Shown one piece after another: positions 32,787-37,663 of a DNA stretch of 37,663 nt. The notes under the pieces are model-generated. The model was not told where the DNA came from and did no database searches. It saw only the letters and a list, made by a program, of their open reading frames with translations. Position numbers and translations under genes: made by a program. The stretch is taken from the NCBI GenBank assembly GCA_963643925.1, contig CAVINS010000034.1:1-37663 (forward strand), read 5' to 3'. Position 1 is the first letter of the stretch; each line of letters begins with the position of its first letter. The DNA is from Phocaeicola_A sp963643925 (GTDB lineage Bacteria; Bacteroidota; Bacteroidia; Bacteroidales; Bacteroidaceae).

Positions 32787-35700
32787 ATCAAGTTCTTTCG
32801 CAGACTCCTACAATTCGCCGTGATTGCGGTCTTCGGACTGTATTTCCTGACGGTCGCCCTGTTGAATATCCCCGCTATTCAGCAGCGGATATCTATGCTC
32901 GTGAGCCAGGAGCTGAAAGAACTGCTGCACACCGACTTGTCGGTAGGCAACGTGGACCTCGGACTGATGAACCGCGTCATCCTGGACGACGTGTGGTTGA
33001 ACGACCAGGAGGGACGGCAGTTGCTGAAGGTGGACAAGCTGTCCGCCCGCTTCGCCATCTTCCCGCTGTTCCAGGGAAAGATAACCATCCACAGCGTGCA
33101 GCTCTTCGGACTGAGGGCACAGCTCGTGAAGGCGACTCCCGACAGTGCACCCAACTACCAGTTCCTGGCGGACGCCTTTGCATCCGACGACACCACCTCG
33201 CAGGCCCCGCTCCATCTGCGCATCAACTCCGTGCTCATTCGCCAGGGAGAGGTCGGTTACCACATACTCTCTGAGCCAGAGACACCCAACGAGTTCAACC
33301 CCTCGCACATCAACCTCAACGACCTGCGAGCCAACGTCTCGCTGAAGGCGCTGACGACAGACTCCATCAATGCCACGGTGCGCCAGCTGAGCTTCACCGA
33401 GCAGAGCGGATTCCAGCTGACCGACCTGTCGCTGAAGGCCGTCGCCAACAAGTGCAGAGCCACCCTGTCGCGCTTCGAGCTGCGGTTGCCGCAGACCTTC
33501 GTACAGCTGGACACACTCTCGGCCACCTATCAGTGGGACGCTGCGGACCCGAAGCGGACCATCCTGTTCCAGGGCGGCATCTCGCCTTCGTACGTCACCC
33601 TGAGCGACGTGGCGATGTTCGTCCCCGCCCTATCGGCCTTCGACGACCAACTGATGTTGCATGGCCGCGTGGCAGGCTCGCTCAACCATCTGAAACTGGA
33701 GGAGTTGGAGATACACTCGACAAACCGCGACCTCCTGCTCACAGCCAACGGCGAGGTGGACAATCTCTATGCCGACTCGCTGCTGACGGTGGAAAACTTG
33801 CAGACCGACATCCGCGTCACCTCCACCGGAGCATTGTTCCTCTACCGCAACCTCACCGGCGACTCCGAGGATGTGCCCTCCGTGGTCTCCCGTCTGGGCA
33901 ACACCTCCATCAACCTCCACACCACCGGACCGCTGAACAGCCTCACGACCCACGCCTTCATACACACGGCGGCAGGCAACCTGGAGAGCGACCTGCTCAT
34001 CAACGGCAAGGAGGAACAGACCGCCTACGCAGGCACGCTGAACACCACCGACTTCCAGATGGGCACGCTGCTGGGCGACGAGGACCTCGGGAACATCTCG
34101 CTCGACGTGGACGTGCGCGGCAAAGTGACCGACAACACCTACCCCGACTGCTTCGTCAAGGGCATCGTCTCCTCCTTCACCTACAAAGACTACACCTACC
34201 ACGACATCCACCTGGACGGCGTGACGCAGAAGGGCGGATACGACGGACTCTTCACCCTCGACGACCCCAACGGGAAACTCACCGTCAACGGCAGCTTCAA
34301 CGCCGCACAGAAGGTGCCGTCGTTCAACCTCACGGCCAAACTGGAGGAGTTCCGCCCCAACGAGCTGCATCTGACGGACAAACACGAGGACACCAGCCTC
34401 TCGATGAACCTCACCGCCAACTTCACTGGCAACACACTGGACAACCTCGAAGGCAGCATCGACCTGAGCAAGCTGCTGATGATTGCCCCCACGGACTATT
34501 ACTACATGGACAGTCTGCACATCAGCGCCACACAAACCGAGGAGATGAAGCACATACGCATCGACTCCGACTTCCTGACAGGAGACATCCAGGGAGACAT
34601 CAACTTCGCCACGCTGCCCGCCAGTGTGAACCACATACTGCACACCTACCTGCCTTCACTCACTACCTATAATAATAAGGAGAAGAAACAGCAAAAGCCG
34701 GGCAACCGCTTCCAGTTCAACTTCGAGCTCACAAGCAGCGACCCACTCTCCAAACTGTTCCTCATACCGGTGGAGCTCTACACCGCCTCCACCCTCGACG
34801 GATACATCGACGAACCGGCCGGGAAGTTCCGTGTGGAAGGCTATTTTCCCGACTTCAGCTACGGCGGAGCCCACTACGAATCGGGCATGCTGCTTTGCGA
34901 GAACCCGGGCGAAGAGGCAATCTGCCAGCTCCGTGCCTCCAAGCACATGAAGAAGGAGTCCATCGTCAACCTCTCCGTCGACGCACAGGCGAAGGACGAC
35001 CGGCTGAAGACCTCCCTCCTGTGGGGCAACAACACGGACGTGACCTACAGCGGCGAAGTCTCCACCATCACCCGCTTCACACAGAAGGACGAGAAGAGCC
35101 ACGAACTCGCAGCCGACATACAGATAGACGCCGGCACGGTGATTCTGAACGACACCATCTGGCACCTCCACGCCTCGTCCATACAGGCGGAGAAGGGCAA
35201 GGTGGCGGTGAACAACTTCCTCTTCGAGCACAACGACCAACACCTGAAGGTGAACGGATGCCTCACAGACAACAAGGAAGACACGCTGACGGTGGACCTG
35301 AACAAAATCAAACTGGAGTATGTGTTCGACATCCTGCAGTTCCACCCCGTGGACTTCAAGGGATTGGCAAGCGGCAAGGCCTACGTCAGCAACGTGTTCG
35401 ACGAGCCCGACCTGCGGGCACACCTGCAGGTGGAGCAGTTCAAGTTCAACAACGGGCTGATGGGTGACATGCTGATCTCCGGTCGATGGGACAAAGAGAA
35501 AGGCATCCTGCTGGACGCCGACATCCGCGAGGGAGACCTCTCGCACACGACGGTCAAAGGTTTTGTCACCCCACTGAACGACTCGCTCGACCTCCACATC
35601 GATGCAGACAGAACCAACCTCCACTTCCTGAACCGTTACGTGGACAACATCTTCGACCATCTGGAGGGACGCACCACCGGATCGGTGCACCTCTACGGAC

Positions 35701-37298
35701 CCTTCAGCGACCTCAACCTCATAGGCGACGCTGAGGCAACGGCCTCGGTGAAGGTGGGCATCCTGGGCAACACCTATTACCTGCGCGACGACAGCATCAA
35801 GCTGCGCTACAACCGCATGCAGTTCGACAACATCCGCTTCTACGACAGCGACAACCACAGCGGATTGCTCAACGGCCACCTCAACCACGACCACCTGGGC
35901 GGGGAGATGTCCTACGAGTTCCGGATAGAGACGGACCAGATGCGCATCTACAACGAGAAGAAGAGCAACGACGCCACCTTCTACGGCACGGTGTACGGCA
36001 CGGGGCTGACCACGCTGAGCGGCAACGGCAACCAACTGGACATCGACATGAACCTGCGGACCGACGACCACACCGTCTTCACCTACAACGCCGCCTCGCC
36101 CGAGGAGGTGACGGGCAACGAGTTCATCACCTTTGTGGACCGCACCCCCAAGCGCGAGGCGAACACGCTGAAGTACAGCTACCGCCCATCCACCACGGAG
36201 AAGGAGGAAGAGGACGACATCCCCATGGACATCCGCTTCAACCTGCAGGTAGACGTCACCCCGAAAGCCAACATCCGCGTGATGATGGACCCCCTCTCGG
36301 GCGACATCGTCTCCACCCGAGGCAACGGAGCCCTGCGCGCCAACTATTATAATAAAGGAGACTTCAAGATGTACGGCACCTACACGCTGGAGTACGGCAG
36401 CTACAAACTGAGCCTGCAGGAGGTCATCCGCAAGGAGTTCCAGCTGAAGCCGGGAGGCACCGTCACCTTCAGCGGCGACCCTTACGAAGGCAACATGAAC
36501 ATACAGGCCGTCTACACCGTCAACTCCGCATCGCTCACAGACCTGATTCCCGGAGCGAACTTCACACAAAACTCCGTCCGCGTGAGCTGTCTGATGAACC
36601 TGAACGGCCACATCTTCAACCCCGACATTACCTTCGACCTGGAGCTGCCCACCGTCAACGAGGAAGAGCGCGAGATGGTGCGCAGCTACATCAGCACGGA
36701 CGAACAGATGGAGATGCAAATCATCTACCTGCTCGGCATCGGCCGGTTCTACACCTACGACTACGCCACCAATGCCACGGACGACAACTCGGGACAGTCG
36801 TCCGCCATGAGCTCGCTGCTCTCCACCACCCTATCGGGACAGCTCAACAACATGCTTTCACACGTCATCAACAGCAACAACTGGAACTTCGGCACCAACT
36901 TCAGCACGGGCACCAAAGGATGGACGGACATGGAGGTGGAAGGTATGCTCTCCGGTCGCCTGCTCAACAACCGCCTGCTGATAAACGGCAACTTCGGCTA
37001 CCGCGACAACCCATTGGCCAACAGTAACTTCATCGGCGACTTCGACATCCAGTGGCTGCTTACCCCTTCGGGTGAAATCAGCTTGAAAGGATACAACCAA
37101 ACCAACGACCGCTACTTCACCAAGACGACCCTCACCACCCAAGGCTTCGGCATCATCTTCAAGAAAGACTTCGACAGATGGATGGACCTCATCCGGCGCA
37201 AGCGCAAGACCTCCGCCAGCACCACACCATCCGTAGAGCGCACCGACAGCATCCCCGAGTCAGGCAAGGCCAAAGCTTACCTAAAGCGGGAGAAGTAA
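32787..37298 (+). CDS. Translocation/assembly module TamB-like protein (DUF490)
   Basis: About 1503 residues. The N terminus KFFRRLLQFAVIAVFGLYFLTVALLNIP is a positively charged segment and a single inner-membrane anchor. It is followed by more than 1000 residues of short beta-strand repeats of the AsmA/TamB type (LSVGNVDLGLMNRVILDDVWLND...). The C-terminal TamB/DUF490 domain spans roughly the last 350 residues, with GNGALRANYYNKGDFKMYGTYTLEYGSYKLSLQ. TamB proteins span the periplasm and are linked to outer-membrane protein insertion and phospholipid transport. The frame is open from TTG 32748, but that codon lies upstream of the predicted transcription start. Downstream there is no ATG, GTG or TTG before the anchor; ATA 32781 and ATC 32787 are the only initiator-like codons, and GTG 32820 would cut into the helix. 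I list ATC 32787 as a best guess. Confidence 0.88.
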   Translation: MKFFRRLLQFAVIAVFGLYFLTVALLNIPAIQQRISMLVSQELKELLHTDLSVGNVDLGLMNRVILDDVWLNDQEGRQLLKVDKLSARFAIFPLFQGKITIHSVQLFGLRAQLVKATPDSAPNYQFLADAFASDDTTSQAPLHLRINSVLIRQGEVGYHILSEPETPNEFNPSHINLNDLRANVSLKALTTDSINATVRQLSFTEQSGFQLTDLSLKAVANKCRATLSRFELRLPQTFVQLDTLSATYQWDAADPKRTILFQGGISPSYVTLSDVAMFVPALSAFDDQLMLHGRVAGSLNHLKLEELEIHSTNRDLLLTANGEVDNLYADSLLTVENLQTDIRVTSTGALFLYRNLTGDSEDVPSVVSRLGNTSINLHTTGPLNSLTTHAFIHTAAGNLESDLLINGKEEQTAYAGTLNTTDFQMGTLLGDEDLGNISLDVDVRGKVTDNTYPDCFVKGIVSSFTYKDYTYHDIHLDGVTQKGGYDGLFTLDDPNGKLTVNGSFNAAQKVPSFNLTAKLEEFRPNELHLTDKHEDTSLSMNLTANFTGNTLDNLEGSIDLSKLLMIAPTDYYYMDSLHISATQTEEMKHIRIDSDFLTGDIQGDINFATLPASVNHILHTYLPSLTTYNNKEKKQQKPGNRFQFNFELTSSDPLSKLFLIPVELYTASTLDGYIDEPAGKFRVEGYFPDFSYGGAHYESGMLLCENPGEEAICQLRASKHMKKESIVNLSVDAQAKDDRLKTSLLWGNNTDVTYSGEVSTITRFTQKDEKSHELAADIQIDAGTVILNDTIWHLHASSIQAEKGKVAVNNFLFEHNDQHLKVNGCLTDNKEDTLTVDLNKIKLEYVFDILQFHPVDFKGLASGKAYVSNVFDEPDLRAHLQVEQFKFNNGLMGDMLISGRWDKEKGILLDADIREGDLSHTTVKGFVTPLNDSLDLHIDADRTNLHFLNRYVDNIFDHLEGRTTGSVHLYGPFSDLNLIGDAEATASVKVGILGNTYYLRDDSIKLRYNRMQFDNIRFYDSDNHSGLLNGHLNHDHLGGEMSYEFRIETDQMRIYNEKKSNDATFYGTVYGTGLTTLSGNGNQLDIDMNLRTDDHTVFTYNAASPEEVTGNEFITFVDRTPKREANTLKYSYRPSTTEKEEEDDIPMDIRFNLQVDVTPKANIRVMMDPLSGDIVSTRGNGALRANYYNKGDFKMYGTYTLEYGSYKLSLQEVIRKEFQLKPGGTVTFSGDPYEGNMNIQAVYTVNSASLTDLIPGANFTQNSVRVSCLMNLNGHIFNPDITFDLELPTVNEEEREMVRSYISTDEQMEMQIIYLLGIGRFYTYDYATNATDDNSGQSSAMSSLLSTTLSGQLNNMLSHVINSNNWNFGTNFSTGTKGWTDMEVEGMLSGRLLNNRLLINGNFGYRDNPLANSNFIGDFDIQWLLTPSGEISLKGYNQTNDRYFTKTTLTTQGFGIIFKKDFDRWMDLIRRKRKTSASTTPSVERTDSIPESGKAKAYLKREK

Positions 37299-37395
37299 TA
37301 CGAGGGAACAAAAAGATTACCTCAAACCCAAGGGCAACAAACCTCAAATTTTCGGCTCAGACTCTGCACAGCACAACTATCGTTCGCAAGCGTCT

Positions 37396-37455
37396 ATACA
37401 ATCGATTGTATAAGCCCGGACAATCGATTGTATAAGCCAAAACAATCGATTGTTT
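37396..37455. repeat. Three-copy tandem array of a 12-bp palindrome, period 22 bp
   Basis: ACAATCGATTGT, a perfect palindrome, occurs at 37398-37409, 37420-37431 and 37442-37453, exactly 22 bases apart. The first two copies also share the linker start ATAAGCC. Positions 37396-37409 and 37420-37433 are complementary over 14 bases and can form a hairpin with a 10-base loop. Flanking bases extend the symmetry of the first copy to ATACAATCGATTGTAT. Confidence 0.88.
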
Positions 37456-37584
37456 CGAACCGCGCGAAGCATCGTATTCAGCATCATCATCGCCGGTTCA
37501 GAAGAATGGCAGCATGACCCTCCAGGGACATGTACCCGATTGCCCGACTTTATAACCTTTGCGCAACGAGAGTGCGTTTTTTTC

Positions 37585-37616
37585 TTTGAAATTATAAAAG
37601 TAAATGCGTAACTTCG
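37585..37616 (+). promoter_or_regulatory. Promoter of the gene entering at the right edge
   Basis: TTTG at 37585-37588, exactly 20 bases, then TAACTTCG at 37609-37616, one mismatch from TAnnTTTG. Transcription would start near 37623, giving a leader of about 25 bases before the ATG at 37648. Confidence 0.65.
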
Positions 37617-37647
37617 CAACGGAAACAAGAAACAAACACGGCAGCGT

Positions 37648-37663
37648 ATGAAATACCCTATCG
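37648..37663 (+). CDS. Start of a gene cut by the window edge
   Basis: Only ATG and four further codons (MKYPI) are visible. The start is supported by the promoter at 37585-37616. From memory, many Bacteroidales AAA-ATPase/PD-(D/E)XK nuclease proteins (DUF1703 group) begin MKYPIGIQ, and the next visible base is g, compatible with Gly. Five residues are far too few to assign a function, so this is a guess. Confidence 0.4.

Larger units (their letters stand above)
37299..37647. other. Intergenic region after tamB: palindromic array and a promoter
   Basis: The region holds a palindromic tandem array (37396-37455) about 100 bases after the tamB stop and a consensus promoter (37585-37616) for the gene entering at the right edge. 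No gene is visible, and the remaining sequence shows nothing else recognisable. Confidence 0.6.

Noticed and set aside
34656..36719. A 687-codon open frame on the minus strand opposite tamB
   Set aside because: Same signature of a shadow frame (Val/His-rich), opposite a long genuine gene with matching promoter.

Overview
The window is a chromosomal segment of a gut-type Bacteroidota, most likely order Bacteroidales (Bacteroidaceae or Prevotellaceae). The evidence is an outer-membrane barrel protein with a carboxypeptidase-like N-terminal domain, a DUF4834-pssA-psd cluster beside dnaE-trxA, a six-gene Na+-NQR operon, secreted GH2 and GH95 glycosidases, a TamB-like protein, and many promoters of the Bacteroidota type (TTG or TTTG, 19-20 bases, then TAnnTTTG). 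I recognise no IS element, prophage, CRISPR array, tRNA or rRNA. Most of it is housekeeping core. Genus cannot be fixed from the sequence alone.

Layout. 1-289: leftward promoter and a hairpin, no gene. 290-3202 (-): outer-membrane beta-barrel protein. 3454-7261 (+): aroB and a PMCA-type Ca2+ ATPase, closed by a near-perfect palindromic hairpin. 7391-9204 (-): psd, pssA and a DUF4834 protein, i.e. phosphatidylethanolamine synthesis, divergent from dnaE-trxA-hypothetical (+, 9478-14186). 14471-19525 (-): exported GH95 fucosidase and GH2 beta-galactosidase without SusC/SusD. 19712-23128 (-): serC, serA and a DUF1015 gene, the serine pathway. 23389-24702 (-): DbpA-like RNA helicase. 24784-30729 (-): nqrABCDEF. 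31016-32413 (+): exported bleomycin-hydrolase-type protease. 32787-37298 (+): TamB-like protein. 37648 to the edge: first codons of another gene.

How the parts work together. NQR pumps Na+ and feeds electrons to quinone. serC/serA make phosphoserine and pssA/psd use serine for phosphatidylethanolamine, so the two biosynthetic blocks are linked through serine. The barrel protein and TamB serve the outer membrane. The protease and the two glycosidases are exported scavenging enzymes.

The most unusual signal is non-coding. Three intergenic regions (14188-14294, 32447-32503, 37396-37455), each just 3' of a + strand gene, hold short tandem arrays whose unit is itself a palindrome and whose period is 22-23 bp. 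The unit sequences are unrelated between sites. A fourth site (7313-7353) holds two palindromes in a 15-bp step that fold into one long hairpin. These look like one class of element with conserved architecture but not conserved sequence. A second oddity is the TamB-like gene, which has no ATG, GTG or TTG start between its promoter and its membrane anchor.
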